Below are positions 42,409-51,527 of a stretch of 64,000 bases of DNA, piece after piece. The translations under genes were made by a program, and so were the position numbers. This DNA comes from Aquisalinus luteolus (lineage in GTDB: Bacteria > Pseudomonadota > Alphaproteobacteria > Caulobacterales > Parvularculaceae). Each line of letters starts with the position of its first letter. Within the stretch, counting starts at the first letter, position 1. Location: contig NZ_VCJR02000006.1 of assembly GCF_009712425.2 (NCBI RefSeq), positions 1 through 64,000 of the forward strand, in the 5' to 3' direction. The notes under the pieces were generated by a model. The model saw nothing but the letters and a program-made list of their open reading frames with translations. It did not search any database and was not told the origin of the DNA.

Positions 42409-43632
42409 ATGTCATCCGGCTTTCCGAGGCCTCTCGCCCGGTTTCTCAAAGGTCAGTATTTTTCCTGGCGCCTGCGGGCGCTGGCGGCACGACCTGAAAG
42501 TTTTGCAAGCGGACGGACGGCCGTTGCCGGGTTTCTGTCCTCGCCATTCGGACTGGGCGTCGGTGCCAGGCTGGTCGCGCGGGGGCTGGCACAGGCCGGC
42601 ATGGCACCGTCGCTGATCGATATTGCCCCCCAGCTGCAACCTGATCGCTCCCTGCTGGATTTTTCGATGCCCCATGACGATGACGGCAAGGGACCGGTCA
42701 TCATCCACGTCAATCCGCCGGAACTGGTTGCCTGTCTTGCGGCGATCGGACCCGACAGGCTGCGCGGGCGACGCCTGATCGGTTATTGGGCATGGGAGCA
42801 GTCCCGGATGCCTGAAAGCTGGGTCGCCGCTACGCGCTGGCTGGACGAGATCTGGGTGCCCAGCGAGTTTGTGCGTCAGGCGGTGCAGGGACAGGTGAGT
42901 ATACCGGTCTACAGCGTCGGTTACCCTGCCGGTCTTTACACGGAAAAGGATATCGAAGAGGTGGACTGGCGTGGCCGCCTGGGTCTTGCCGCCGATAGTT
43001 TTCTGGCACTCAGCGCATTTGATCCGCGGTCGAACATTTTCCGCAAGAACCCGCAAGGAGCGGTGGAGGCCTTCAAACAGGCCTTTCTCGATGACGATGA
43101 CGCACGGCTGGTGCTGAAAGCCACCGGCCATATCGAGCCGTCGCTAAAAGCGGAACTGACCGGTGGCGACCCGCGCATCATTGTACAGGAAGGATATCTC
43201 TCGACCGATGAGATGCTTGCGCTGATCGGATCGGCAGACTGTATCATCAATCTTCATCGGGCGGAGGGGTATGGTCTCTTGCCGGTCCAGGCGTTGTGCC
43301 TTGGTGTTCCGGCAATCATGACCGGGTGGTCGTCGGTAACGGATTTTGCCGATTGCCCGGGCGCGTTTCTCATAGCCCATACGTCCACGAAACAGCCCTT
43401 CAGCGAGGGGCACTACGACAGCCGTTACGGGGCATGGGCGGAGCCATCGATCGATGAGGCGGCGGCCTTCCTGCGCCAGGTCAGGCAGATGGACAGGCAG
43501 GAACTGGAAAGCCTCGGCAAGTCAGCGTCCGCGTGGTGGAGGGAAAACCATTCCCCGTCGGCCTTTCTGTCGCGCCTGCCACAGTCGACGCGCAATCTTT
43601 TCACAACTGCCGACAAGCAGGAGACACATTGA
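42409..43632 (+). CDS. Glycosyltransferase family 4-like
   Basis: This is a 407-residue protein. VAGFLSSPFGLGVGARLVARG opens it, and IGYWAWEQSRMPESW is a known motif of a GT4 subgroup. SAFDPRSNIFRKNPQGAVEAF and NLHRAEGYGLLPVQALCLGVP are C-terminal nucleotide-sugar motifs. No membrane segment. The start at 42409 has GAAGAGG upstream; an ATG at 42367 would add 14 residues and is less likely. It ends one base into the galE start (TGATG), so it is coupled with galE. Donor may be UDP-galactose, an inference from that. Confidence 0.8.
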   Translation: MSSGFPRPLARFLKGQYFSWRLRALAARPESFASGRTAVAGFLSSPFGLGVGARLVARGLAQAGMAPSLIDIAPQLQPDRSLLDFSMPHDDDGKGPVIIHVNPPELVACLAAIGPDRLRGRRLIGYWAWEQSRMPESWVAATRWLDEIWVPSEFVRQAVQGQVSIPVYSVGYPAGLYTEKDIEEVDWRGRLGLAADSFLALSAFDPRSNIFRKNPQGAVEAFKQAFLDDDDARLVLKATGHIEPSLKAELTGGDPRIIVQEGYLSTDEMLALIGSADCIINLHRAEGYGLLPVQALCLGVPAIMTGWSSVTDFADCPGAFLIAHTSTKQPFSEGHYDSRYGAWAEPSIDEAAAFLRQVRQMDRQELESLGKSASAWWRENHSPSAFLSRLPQSTRNLFTTADKQETH

Positions 43633-44675
43633 TGAGCAACCACATCCTTCTGACCGGCGGGGCCGGCTATATCGGCAGCCATGTCGCGCTGATCCTGCTG
43701 CAGGCCGGATATGACATCACCATCATCGACAATTTCTATAATTCCTCGCCAGAGGCCGTGTCGAGAGTCCGTAAGCTGACGAATAGGGAGGTGTCGCTGA
43801 TCGAGGCTGACCTTGCAGACAAGGCGAACATTGACAGGATCATCGATGAGCTGAAGGGCAAATCCCTTGCCGGTACCGTTCACCTCGCCGGCCTGAAGGC
43901 CGTGGGCGAGTCGGTCGAGAAGCCAGGCTTCTACTACGAGAAAAATCTCAATTCGACGCTCAATCTTGTCGAGATCCTGAATGCCTGCGATGCGCGGACG
44001 GTCGTTTTCTCTTCCTCTGCCACGGTCTATGGCGACCGCAACAAGAGCCCGGTCGACGAGAGCGGCCTGACCGGGCCGACCAACCCCTATGGCATGACCA
44101 AGCTGTTCAATGAGCAGATCCTTGCCGACCAGCATCATGCTGACAACAGGTGGAAGGTGATCAACCTTCGTTACTTCAATCCGGTCGGCGCCCACCCGTC
44201 TGGCCTGATCGGCGAGGACCCGCTGGGCATACCGAACAATCTCTTTCCCTTCATTGCACAGGTCGCAGTGGGGCGCCGCGACAAGCTGAATGTCTTCGGC
44301 GATGACTACGACACGCGCGATGGCACCGGCATCCGCGACTATATCCACGTCATGGATCTTGCCGAGGGCCATGAGGCGGCACTTTCCCACGCGCTGAAAA
44401 GCGATGCGGGCTTCGTGCGCAACATTAATCTGGGCTCGGGGCAGGGGCATTCAGTGCTTGAGGTGCTCAAGGCGTGGTCGCACGCCGTCGGCAGGGACCT
44501 GCCCTATGAAATCGTGCCCCGGCGCAGCGGCGATATTGCCGAGATTTTCGCCGATGCGAGCCTCGCACGGGACCTGCTGGGCTGGCAGACACAGCGCAGC
44601 CTGAAAGACATGTGCGCTGATCACTGGCGCTGGCAATCGGCCAATCCGCATGGATATGGCAATGAAACGGCCTAG
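43632..44675 (+). CDS. galE: UDP-glucose 4-epimerase
   Basis: This 347-residue SDR interconverts UDP-glucose and UDP-galactose. LLTGGAGYIGSHVALILL binds NAD. VHLAGLKAVGESVEKP, SSSATVYGDRN and NPYGMTKLFNEQIL (catalytic Tyr-x3-Lys) are diagnostic. TRDGTGIRDYIHVMDLAEGH completes the GalE pattern. The start is the ATG overlapping the previous stop (TGATG); a longer frame from 43533 is only overlap with the previous gene. Confidence 0.96.
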   Translation: MSNHILLTGGAGYIGSHVALILLQAGYDITIIDNFYNSSPEAVSRVRKLTNREVSLIEADLADKANIDRIIDELKGKSLAGTVHLAGLKAVGESVEKPGFYYEKNLNSTLNLVEILNACDARTVVFSSSATVYGDRNKSPVDESGLTGPTNPYGMTKLFNEQILADQHHADNRWKVINLRYFNPVGAHPSGLIGEDPLGIPNNLFPFIAQVAVGRRDKLNVFGDDYDTRDGTGIRDYIHVMDLAEGHEAALSHALKSDAGFVRNINLGSGQGHSVLEVLKAWSHAVGRDLPYEIVPRRSGDIAEIFADASLARDLLGWQTQRSLKDMCADHWRWQSANPHGYGNETA

Positions 44676-44782
44676 GTCGAATGGGTGTCTGCAATCAGGT
44701 GACCTGTCGCGTCAGGCATTCAGCCTTGCCGGGGCAAGTCAAAGCCTTTAATTCTGAACCTCAAGCTTTCCGGGGAAAATAA

Positions 44783-45655
44783 ATGTCAGCAACAGTCAAG
44801 AAAGTCGTCATTCCAGTAGCCGGTTTCGGGTCGCGCGTCCTGCCGGCCACCAAGGCCACGCCAAAGGAGCTGTTGCCGGTCGTCGACAAGCCATTGCTGG
44901 AATATGTCGTGGACGAAGCACTGGAGGCGGGGATCGAGCACATCGTCATGATCACCGGGCGTGGCAAGGGCGCGATCGAGGATTATTTCGACCACGCCTA
45001 CGAGCTGGAAGACGCGCTGAAGGCGAAAAAGAAAGACGCAATCCTCGAGACTGTGGTCAAGCCGATCCTGGCGCCGGGGGCGGTCTCCTTCACCCGCCAG
45101 CAGGTTCCGGCCGGTCTCGGGCACGCCATCTGGTGCGCGCGCGATATCGTCGGAAACGAGCCTTTCGCCATTTCCCTGCCGGATGTGATCATCCGCGGCA
45201 AGCCGGGCGCGCTCAAACAGATGGTCGACGAGTACGCCAAGGTTGGCGGCAACATGATCGCCGTGGAGGAAGTGCCCGAAGACCAGGTCAACAAATACGG
45301 AATCATCGCACCGAAGGAAGGTGCCTCAGGCGACCTGATGGAGATGACCGGCATGGTCGAAAAGCCGCCGGTTGAAACTGCGCCTTCAAACCTGTCGATC
45401 ACAGGCCGCTATATCCTGCAGCCTGAAATCTTCGGCCTGCTGGCCAAGACCGAACGCGGTGCCGGGAATGAAATCCAGCTGACGGACGCCATGGCCGAGT
45501 TGATGAAGCAGCAGCAATTCTTTGCCTATCGCTTCAAGGGCGAGAGCCATGATTGCGGCGACAAGCTGGGCTGGCTGAAAGCAAACATGGCCTTTGCAAA
45601 AGACCGCGAAGAGTTTGCTGCCGGTCTGGCCGATTACGCAAAAGAACTGTTCTAG
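44783..45655 (+). CDS. galU: UTP-glucose-1-phosphate uridylyltransferase
   Basis: This 290-residue enzyme makes UDP-glucose. VVIPVAGFGSRVLPATKATPKELLP-like start, then VVDKPLLEYVVDEAL, the substrate motif HDCGDKLGWLKAN, and ALPLPDVIIRG-like residues are all typical of bacterial GalU. GGGGAAAA precedes the ATG. UDP-glucose is the shared precursor for galE, ugd and the sqdB-like gene in this window. Its 3' end overlaps the convergent purU gene by 4 bases. Confidence 0.96.
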   Translation: MSATVKKVVIPVAGFGSRVLPATKATPKELLPVVDKPLLEYVVDEALEAGIEHIVMITGRGKGAIEDYFDHAYELEDALKAKKKDAILETVVKPILAPGAVSFTRQQVPAGLGHAIWCARDIVGNEPFAISLPDVIIRGKPGALKQMVDEYAKVGGNMIAVEEVPEDQVNKYGIIAPKEGASGDLMEMTGMVEKPPVETAPSNLSITGRYILQPEIFGLLAKTERGAGNEIQLTDAMAELMKQQQFFAYRFKGESHDCGDKLGWLKANMAFAKDREEFAAGLADYAKELF

Positions 45656-46524
45656 CGGCGGAACACGACGGTCTTGTTGCCATTCAGGAAAACCCTGTGC
45701 TCCAGATGATAGCGCAGGGCGCGGGCGAGGGTGAGGCATTCGACGTCGCGCCCCGCGGCAATCATGTCGGATACGGAATTGAAATGCTCCACCCGCTCGA
45801 CCTGTTGCTCGATGATCGGGCCTTCGTCGAGATCCGCCGTGACATAGTGTGCAGTGGCGCCGATCAGCTTCACGCCCCGTTCATGGGCGCGGTGATAGGG
45901 GCGGGCCCCCTTGAAGCCGGGCAGGAACGAGTGATGGATATTGATGATCCGTCCGTGATATTTTTCCGCCATGCTGGCTGACAGTATCTGCATGTATCGG
46001 GCAAGAACGATCGTATCTGCCTGCGTTTCCTCCAGCACTTCTTCGATCCGTTTTTCCGCCTCGGCTTTCGTATCTGCCGTCACCGGTATGTAGTGGTACG
46101 GAATATCGTGCCAGTCAGCGAGTTGCTGCAGATCCGGATGGTTGGAGATGATCGCGGGGATATCCATGCGGATGTCGCCGGTGCGATAGCGAAACAGGAG
46201 ATCGTTGAGGCAGTGATCGAGTTTGGACACCATGAGCACGACCTTTCGGCGCGTAGCGCGCTCGTAAAGATCGAGCTTCAGATCCAGTCGATCTTTAATC
46301 GCAGCAAAGCCATCCATGAACGCTTTGGGATCGAAACCTGGCCTTGTCGGACGGAACCTGATGCGCATGAAAAACTGCCGGGTCTGGGGATCGCCGTAAT
46401 CGGAGGACTCCTCTACGAAACAGGCGTTTTCGGTCAGGTGGCCCGTTACGGCAGAAACGACGCCAATCTGGTCCGGGCAGGATACATTGAGGATATAATG
46501 GAGCTGTGACACTGGGGGTAACAT
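45652..46524 (-). CDS. purU: Formyltetrahydrofolate deformylase
   Basis: This 290-residue enzyme hydrolyses 10-formyl-THF to formate and THF. An N-terminal ACT domain (HYILNVSCPDQIGVVSAV) is followed by a formyltransferase fold. NIHHSFLPGFKGARPYHRA holds the catalytic His, and ATAHYVTADLDEGPII the Asp. The start at 46524 is preferred on family length; there is no good ribosome site, and the frame is open to 46593. It is a lone housekeeping gene in the sugar region. Confidence 0.93.
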   Translation of the reverse strand: MLPPVSQLHYILNVSCPDQIGVVSAVTGHLTENACFVEESSDYGDPQTRQFFMRIRFRPTRPGFDPKAFMDGFAAIKDRLDLKLDLYERATRRKVVLMVSKLDHCLNDLLFRYRTGDIRMDIPAIISNHPDLQQLADWHDIPYHYIPVTADTKAEAEKRIEEVLEETQADTIVLARYMQILSASMAEKYHGRIINIHHSFLPGFKGARPYHRAHERGVKLIGATAHYVTADLDEGPIIEQQVERVEHFNSVSDMIAAGRDVECLTLARALRYHLEHRVFLNGNKTVVFRR

Positions 46525-46807
46525 TTTCTGCGACAAAGAGTTTTTCCTTTGGCAGAAGATGGCGCGCGTGACAACAGTTTTGACCGGCGTCACAAGGCGA
46601 TTGCCAGCGGCTGAAAATCCGGGGAGGCTGGATCATCGTTAAAGGCTGGGGGTGGGGTAATTGCGCCGCTTTTATGGCGATGTGAGATGAAATAAACAGC
46701 ACGCTTGTTTTTTCGGTCGCAAATCTCCTAAACAACCATCACACTAAGTTCACAGACGCGTTAGCGCCCCGATCCGGGGCGTTCACTGTATAGGTAAGGA
46801 AATCCTG

Positions 46808-47965
46808 ATGGCTAAAGTCATTGTTCTTGGGGGAGACGGCTTCTGCGGTTGGCCGACCAGCTTGCATTTGTCCAAGCGGGGTCATGATGTAATCATCGTC
46901 GACAACCTCTCCCGCCGTAAGATCGACGTAGAACTGGAAGTCGATTCGCTCACCCCGATCCGTCCGCTGGGCGAACGTCTCGACACATGGGAAGAGCTGA
47001 CCGGCAACAAGATCCGGTTCGAGAACTTCACCATCGGCGAGAACTATCATCGCCTGCTGACCCTCATCAAAGAGGAAAAGCCGGACGCGATCATCCACTT
47101 TGCCGAACAGCGCGCCGCGCCTTATTCGATGAAATCGTCCTGGCACAAGCGCTACACGGTTTCCAATAACCTTAACGCCACCAATGACGTGCTCGCCGCG
47201 ATCGTGGAGTCTAAGCAGGACATCCACCTGATCCACCTCGGCACCATGGGCGTCTATGGCTATGGCACGGCCGGCATGAAGATCCCTGAAGGGTATCTGA
47301 CAGTCAAAGTTGAAACCGAGGAAGGCCTGACGGACCAGGAAATCCTCTATCCGGCCAATCCGGGTTCGATCTATCACATGACGAAGACCCAGGATCAGCT
47401 GTTCTTCCACTTCTATAACAAGAACGACAAGGTCAAGATCACCGACCTGCATCAGGGCATCGTCTGGGGCACCCAGACCGAAGAGACCCGTCTGGACGAG
47501 CGCCTGATCAACCGCTTCGACTATGATGGCGACTATGGCACGGTGCTGAACCGCTTCCTAATGCAGGCGGCCGTCGATTATCCGCTGACCGTGCATGGCA
47601 CGGGCGGCCAGACCCGCGCCTTCATCCATATCCAGGATACCTGCCGCTGTATCGAGCTGGCCTTGACGAACCCGCCGCAGAAAGGCGAGCGCGTCAACAT
47701 CCTCAACCAGATGACGGAAACCCACCGCGTCCGCGATCTCGCCCAGATGATCGCCGACAAGACCGGGGCCGAAGTTGCCTTCGTCCAGAACCCGCGCAAG
47801 GAAGCAGACGAAAACGACCTGCATGTCGCCAATGACCGGTTCATCGGCATGGGGCTGGAGCCGATCACCCTGGATGAAGGGCTGATGCAGGAAGTCACGG
47901 AGATCGCCCGCAACTATGCCCAGCGGTGCGACCTGAACAAGATCCCCTGTATCTCCAAATGGTAA
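46808..47965 (+). CDS. sqdB: UDP-sulfoquinovose synthase homologue (SqdB/SQD1)
   Basis: This 385-residue SDR would make UDP-sulfoquinovose from UDP-glucose and sulfite. VLGGDGFCGWPTSLHLSKRG, VDNLSRRKIDVELEVDSL, HFAEQRAAPYSMKSSW, HLGTMGVYGYG and the catalytic SIYHMTKTQDQLF match plant and bacterial SQD1/SqdB closely by motif. AAGGAA precedes the ATG. Partner glycosyltransferase genes for sulfolipid synthesis are not next to it. UDP-sulfoquinovose can feed sulfolipid or, in archaea, glycans. It lies in a divergent gap of 283 bases from purU. Confidence 0.9.
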   Translation: MAKVIVLGGDGFCGWPTSLHLSKRGHDVIIVDNLSRRKIDVELEVDSLTPIRPLGERLDTWEELTGNKIRFENFTIGENYHRLLTLIKEEKPDAIIHFAEQRAAPYSMKSSWHKRYTVSNNLNATNDVLAAIVESKQDIHLIHLGTMGVYGYGTAGMKIPEGYLTVKVETEEGLTDQEILYPANPGSIYHMTKTQDQLFFHFYNKNDKVKITDLHQGIVWGTQTEETRLDERLINRFDYDGDYGTVLNRFLMQAAVDYPLTVHGTGGQTRAFIHIQDTCRCIELALTNPPQKGERVNILNQMTETHRVRDLAQMIADKTGAEVAFVQNPRKEADENDLHVANDRFIGMGLEPITLDEGLMQEVTEIARNYAQRCDLNKIPCISKW

Positions 47966-47976
47966 AATAGAACGAT

Positions 47977-48005
47977 GGCGGCCCGATCGTTAAGGCCGGG
48001 CCGCC
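47977..48005 (+). terminator. Hairpin after sqdB-like gene
   Basis: Arms GGCGGCCCG (47977-47985) and CGGGCCGCC (47997-48005) form a perfect 9-base GC stem with an 11-base loop, 12 bases after the stop. No T-tract follows. It may end the sqdB transcript weakly or stabilise its 3' end. Confidence 0.45.
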
Positions 48006-48051
48006 GCTCTCCATCCTGCCAATTGGACCGAAGCGAGGAGCATGTGACACG

Positions 48052-48816
48052 ATGATCGCTATTCCTTTTGGCAGCCCGCTGAACAGCCGCGGCGCGATAG
48101 CGCGCCTGCCTCGTGCCGAGCCCGGACAGCGCACAGCCGGAACCACGTCGGCGATTCGCCTTCTCATCCTCCATTTCATCGTCATGGCCGGTGCTGTGAC
48201 CGCGATGTACTTCATCGTCGATCCTGCCGGTGCAATCAGCGTCGAGGAAGGGCAGATGGCCCGCGATTTCGGCTTCGGCGCAGGGGTAATCGCCCTGATC
48301 AGCGCGCTGGTCGGCCGCTTCAGGCCAACATTATGCATGGTAATGGCGCCCGTTTTCGCGGTGACGGGAGGGCTGTTCATGGGTGGTCTCGCGCTCGCCG
48401 CGGAGGCGCGCTATCCGGGTATCGCCTTTCAGACCGTCTGTGTCGCCGGGCTCGTCTTCACCACGATGCTGATTCTCTACCTGACCCGCCTGATCCGGCT
48501 CAGCGAGCGGTTCAAGATGGTGCTGGCTACGGCAATATCTGCTGTCGCCCTGATCTATCTCGTCTCGTTCGCCAGCCTGATCTTCGGATACAGGATAGAG
48601 TTTATCCACGGGTCAGGGGCGGGGGCCGCGCTCTGGTTCGGGCTGACCGCCGGGCTGGCGGCGCTCAACCTGCTGGTCGATTTCCAGCGAATCGAGGCGC
48701 TCGACGGAAGCGGCAAGGGGACGATCGCCGAGTGGCATGCGGTCCTTGCCGTGCTGACCACCTTCGTGTGGATGTTCCTCTCGCTGCTCCGGATGCTTCG
48801 CTCGATACGGCGCTAG
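48052..48816 (+). CDS. Bax inhibitor-1/YccA family membrane protein
   Basis: This 254-residue inner membrane protein has seven likely helices. The N-terminal 35 residues are basic and cytoplasmic. The pattern VFAVTGGLFMGGLALAAEARYPGIAFQTVCV, then LTRLIRLSERFKMVLATA, ALIYLVSFASLIFG and LTAGLAALNLLVDFQRIE, matches the BI-1/YccA (PF12811) family. The C-terminus ends in an EWHAVLAVLTTFVWM helix. Members may be pH-sensitive calcium leak channels. GCGAGGAG lies about 11 bases before the start. It stands alone. Confidence 0.85.
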   Translation: MIAIPFGSPLNSRGAIARLPRAEPGQRTAGTTSAIRLLILHFIVMAGAVTAMYFIVDPAGAISVEEGQMARDFGFGAGVIALISALVGRFRPTLCMVMAPVFAVTGGLFMGGLALAAEARYPGIAFQTVCVAGLVFTTMLILYLTRLIRLSERFKMVLATAISAVALIYLVSFASLIFGYRIEFIHGSGAGAALWFGLTAGLAALNLLVDFQRIEALDGSGKGTIAEWHAVLAVLTTFVWMFLSLLRMLRSIRR

Positions 48817-49344
48817 GGGAGACTGGCTGTCTGCCTTGAACCCATGCCGGAACAAGCTGCATCACAGTATACAGGCCGTGATGACGATATGCTGTGTGCG
48901 GACGATAAATTTAACATTCCATCGGTGCGCAGTTCTCTGCCAAAGGGCGGGGGTGCGGCGGGAATTTCCTGCGCGACCGCTGGATTTGTTATCCGGTAAA
49001 TGCTAAATCGCTCACACTCTGGCGATGCCGTCCTGTAAATAAATAGTTTACAAGGGCTGTCTGGTACCGCTAAAGTGTAACAAAATAACAGAGCCAGACA
49101 CTGGCCAAGAGGCGTGGGAAACGACCCGCACACCCGTTTTCAGGGATTGAGAAATAAAGGCGTTGCCTTTTGCAGCGTTTTTTCCCAATCTTGGTACGGG
49201 GTGTGATTGGGGACAAACTTTTCCACCCTTTTTTATGGGCGCCGCGGGCGTCTTTCTATGGCACCTTACGGGGTGTTCATGTGTTAACAATTCTGGCGGC
49301 CATCCCGGTCGCCTTTGACCGAAGCAATGCGGTAGGTGAACAGG
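48817..49344. promoter_or_regulatory. 528-base leader of the TonB operon, with inverted repeat
   Basis: No gene is visible. An inverted repeat TGTAAA-N7-TTTACA lies at 49034-49052, a plausible dimeric regulator site. A small hairpin with T-run is at 49161-49183. The operon start is at 49345 with AGGTGA 5 bases upstream. No confident promoter boxes. The length leaves room for an attenuator or small RNA. Confidence 0.45.
49161..49183 (+). terminator. Possible terminator/attenuator upstream of TonB operon
   Basis: CGTTGC (49161-49166) pairs with GCAGCG (49172-49177), including one G-T pair, around a CTTTT loop, and TTTTTT follows. A short stem with a T-tract fits a weak intrinsic terminator. 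It lies 345 bases after the YccA gene and 160 before the operon start, so it could end an upstream leader transcript. Confidence 0.4.
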
Positions 49345-50112
49345 ATGATTAAACAAGTCGCTTTTTTGGGAACGGCCATCGCTATGGTGGCGTCAGCAAC
49401 TGCGCCGGCTGCGGCCCAGTTCAGTGCTGCCATTGACGTCAGCAAGCAGACCGTCGCCGAGGCAAAGGCCTCCCAGCAGCGGATCGACAGCCTTGATGAA
49501 GAGACCAGCCGTCTCCTCGTCGATTATCGCGCGAACCTGAAGCAGTATGAGCTTCTGTCGCGCTTCAACCAGTCCCGTGCTGTCGAGGTGGAGCGGCAGT
49601 CCACCCAGATCGAGAACCTTCAGCTCGACGTCGACAACATCGAGAACATCCAGCGCGCCATGCTGCCGCTGATGGAAGAGATGCTCGCCACGCTGGAAGA
49701 GTTCATCGCAGCCGACATGCCGTTCCTCGAGCGCGAGCGCGCCGACCGGATCGCGCGTCTGCGCAATGTCATGACCGACTCGAATGTTTCGGAAGCCCAG
49801 CGCTACCGTCTCATCGTCGAGGCTTTCCAGATCGAGAACGAATATGGCCGCACGATCGAGGCCTATGACGGTACGGTCGCAGCCGAAGGCGGCGAACTGT
49901 CTGTCGAGTTCCTGCGGATTGGCCGTATCGCGCTGATCTACAAGACGGCCGATGATTCGGTTCTGCGGATCTATGATCGCGACGCGAACGCCTACGTCGA
50001 TCTCGACAACAAATATATGTCCGACGTTAAGCTTGGCATTCGCATGGCCAAGGAACAAACAGCGCCAGCCCTGCTCGGTGTGCCGGTTCCGGCCCCGGTC
50101 CAGGCTCAGTAA
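49345..50112 (+). CDS. DUF3450 periplasmic coiled-coil protein
   Basis: This is a 255-residue protein. A signal peptide (VASATAPAAAQ, cleavage at AAA|Q) is followed by coiled coil (residues about 30-110). FLERERADRIARLRNVM, SEAQRYRLIVEAFQIENEYG and EFLRIGRIALIYKT are hallmarks of the DUF3450 family, found beside TonB/ExbBD genes in marine proteobacteria. It is thought to be part of a TonB energy-transfer complex in the periplasm. It is the first gene of a seven-gene operon. GTG 49336 is an alternative start, but AGGTGA favours ATG 49345. Confidence 0.9.
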   Translation: MIKQVAFLGTAIAMVASATAPAAAQFSAAIDVSKQTVAEAKASQQRIDSLDEETSRLLVDYRANLKQYELLSRFNQSRAVEVERQSTQIENLQLDVDNIENIQRAMLPLMEEMLATLEEFIAADMPFLERERADRIARLRNVMTDSNVSEAQRYRLIVEAFQIENEYGRTIEAYDGTVAAEGGELSVEFLRIGRIALIYKTADDSVLRIYDRDANAYVDLDNKYMSDVKLGIRMAKEQTAPALLGVPVPAPVQAQ

Positions 50113-50140
50113 GTAAGGCGAATTGGAAGGAATTCTCGAC

Positions 50141-51496
50141 ATGAAACTCATTCGTAATCTTGGCATTTCTCTAGTCGCCGGTGCCGCCGCGCTGTCCGCT
50201 TTCGGGACGGGCGCAATGGCTCAGACCTCGCTTCAGGATGTCCTCAACGCAGCCCGCGCCGAGCGTCAGGCTGTGCAGCAGACCAACCAGGAGCGTGAGC
50301 AACGCTTCCTCGCAGAGCGCAACACGCAACAGCAGAAACTGTCTGAAATCCGCAGCCAGGTGAACGCTGAAACGGCTCGCTCGAACCAGCTGGACGCTGC
50401 CTTCGCGGCAAACCGTACCCGCATCGAGGAGCTGCAGGCAGAACTCGACAGCCGTCAGGGCGAATTCGCCGAACTGTTCGGTGCCGCCCGTTCGGCTGCT
50501 TCCGACCTTGCGTCGCGTCTGGATGACTCGATCATCTCCTCGCAATATCCGGGTCGTTCCGAATCCCTGCGCGAAACGGCCGAAAGCGAAACGCTGCCGA
50601 CCGTGACCGAGCTGGAAAACCTCTATTTCACGCTCCTGCAGGAAATGGTTGCCCAGTCCGAAGTCGCCACCTACGGCGCTGAAGTCGTCCGTGCCGATGG
50701 TACAGCAGAAGAGCGTGAAGTTACCCGCATCGGACCGTTCTCGGTCTTCAACAACGGTAACTACATGACCTATGAAAACGGTGAGCTTGAGCTGCTGGCC
50801 CGCCAGCCGGCCGTTGCCGATGCCCAGTCCGCTGCCCGTACGGTAGAAGGCTATAGCGGCGAAGGCTTCGTTCGCGGTGTCATCGACCCGTCGCTCGGCA
50901 CGCTGCTCGAGTTGGTCGTTACCCAGCCGTCCATCATGGAAACGATTCAGCAGGGCCGGACCGTCGGTTACGTGATCCTCGCCATCCTGGCCATTGGCCT
51001 GCTGCTTGGCCTGTACAAGCTGGCAACGCTCTGGGCCGTCAATGGCGCCGTTCGCAGCCAGATGCGCAAGAAAACACCGTCCAAGTCCAACCCGCTTGGC
51101 CGTATCATGATGGCTTACGACTCCAACCGTAATGCCGATGTTGAAACGGTTGCGCTGAAACTGGACGACGCGGTCCTGAAAGAAGTGCCGAAGCTCGAAG
51201 GTGGCCTCAACCTGATCAAGGTTCTTGCCGCTGTAGCACCGCTGCTCGGCCTGCTCGGTACGGTTATCGGTATGATCCGGACCTTCCAGGCGATCACCCT
51301 GTACGGTACGGGTGACCCGCAGCTGATGGCATCCGGTATCTCCGAAGCACTCGTCACCACCGTTCTCGGCCTGGTCGCGGCTATCCCGCTGCTTCTCATC
51401 CACGCCTTTGCCAGTGGTGCTGCACGCAGCGTCTCGCAGGTTCTGGAAGAGCAGTCTGCCGGGATGATCGCCGAGCACGCGGAGTCTCGGTCTTAA
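50141..51496 (+). CDS. MotA/TolQ/ExbB proton channel protein with long coiled-coil N-terminus
   Basis: This is a 451-residue protein. A signal peptide (GTGAMAQ) is followed by a long Gln/Glu-rich coiled coil (about 30-130). The ExbB core lies in the last 180 residues: a helix VGYVILAILAIGLLLGLYK, then KVLAAVAPLLGLLGTVIGMI and SEALVTTVLGLVAAIPLLLI. It is about twice the length of plain ExbB and resembles TtpC of Vibrio-type TonB2 systems. It would link proton flow to the periplasmic DUF3450 protein. GGAAGG lies 10 bases upstream. Next gene is a plain ExbB. Confidence 0.9.
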   Translation: MKLIRNLGISLVAGAAALSAFGTGAMAQTSLQDVLNAARAERQAVQQTNQEREQRFLAERNTQQQKLSEIRSQVNAETARSNQLDAAFAANRTRIEELQAELDSRQGEFAELFGAARSAASDLASRLDDSIISSQYPGRSESLRETAESETLPTVTELENLYFTLLQEMVAQSEVATYGAEVVRADGTAEEREVTRIGPFSVFNNGNYMTYENGELELLARQPAVADAQSAARTVEGYSGEGFVRGVIDPSLGTLLELVVTQPSIMETIQQGRTVGYVILAILAIGLLLGLYKLATLWAVNGAVRSQMRKKTPSKSNPLGRIMMAYDSNRNADVETVALKLDDAVLKEVPKLEGGLNLIKVLAAVAPLLGLLGTVIGMIRTFQAITLYGTGDPQLMASGISEALVTTVLGLVAAIPLLLIHAFASGAARSVSQVLEEQSAGMIAEHAESRS

Positions 51497-51527
51497 GGGC
51501 AACGCCTGTAACATAGGAGTTCGTTAA

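Noticed and set aside
49034-49052. Assignment of the inverted repeat as a TyrR box
   Set aside because: The half-sites match TGTAAA/TTTACA, but the spacer is 7 rather than 6, and no TyrR-related gene is seen.
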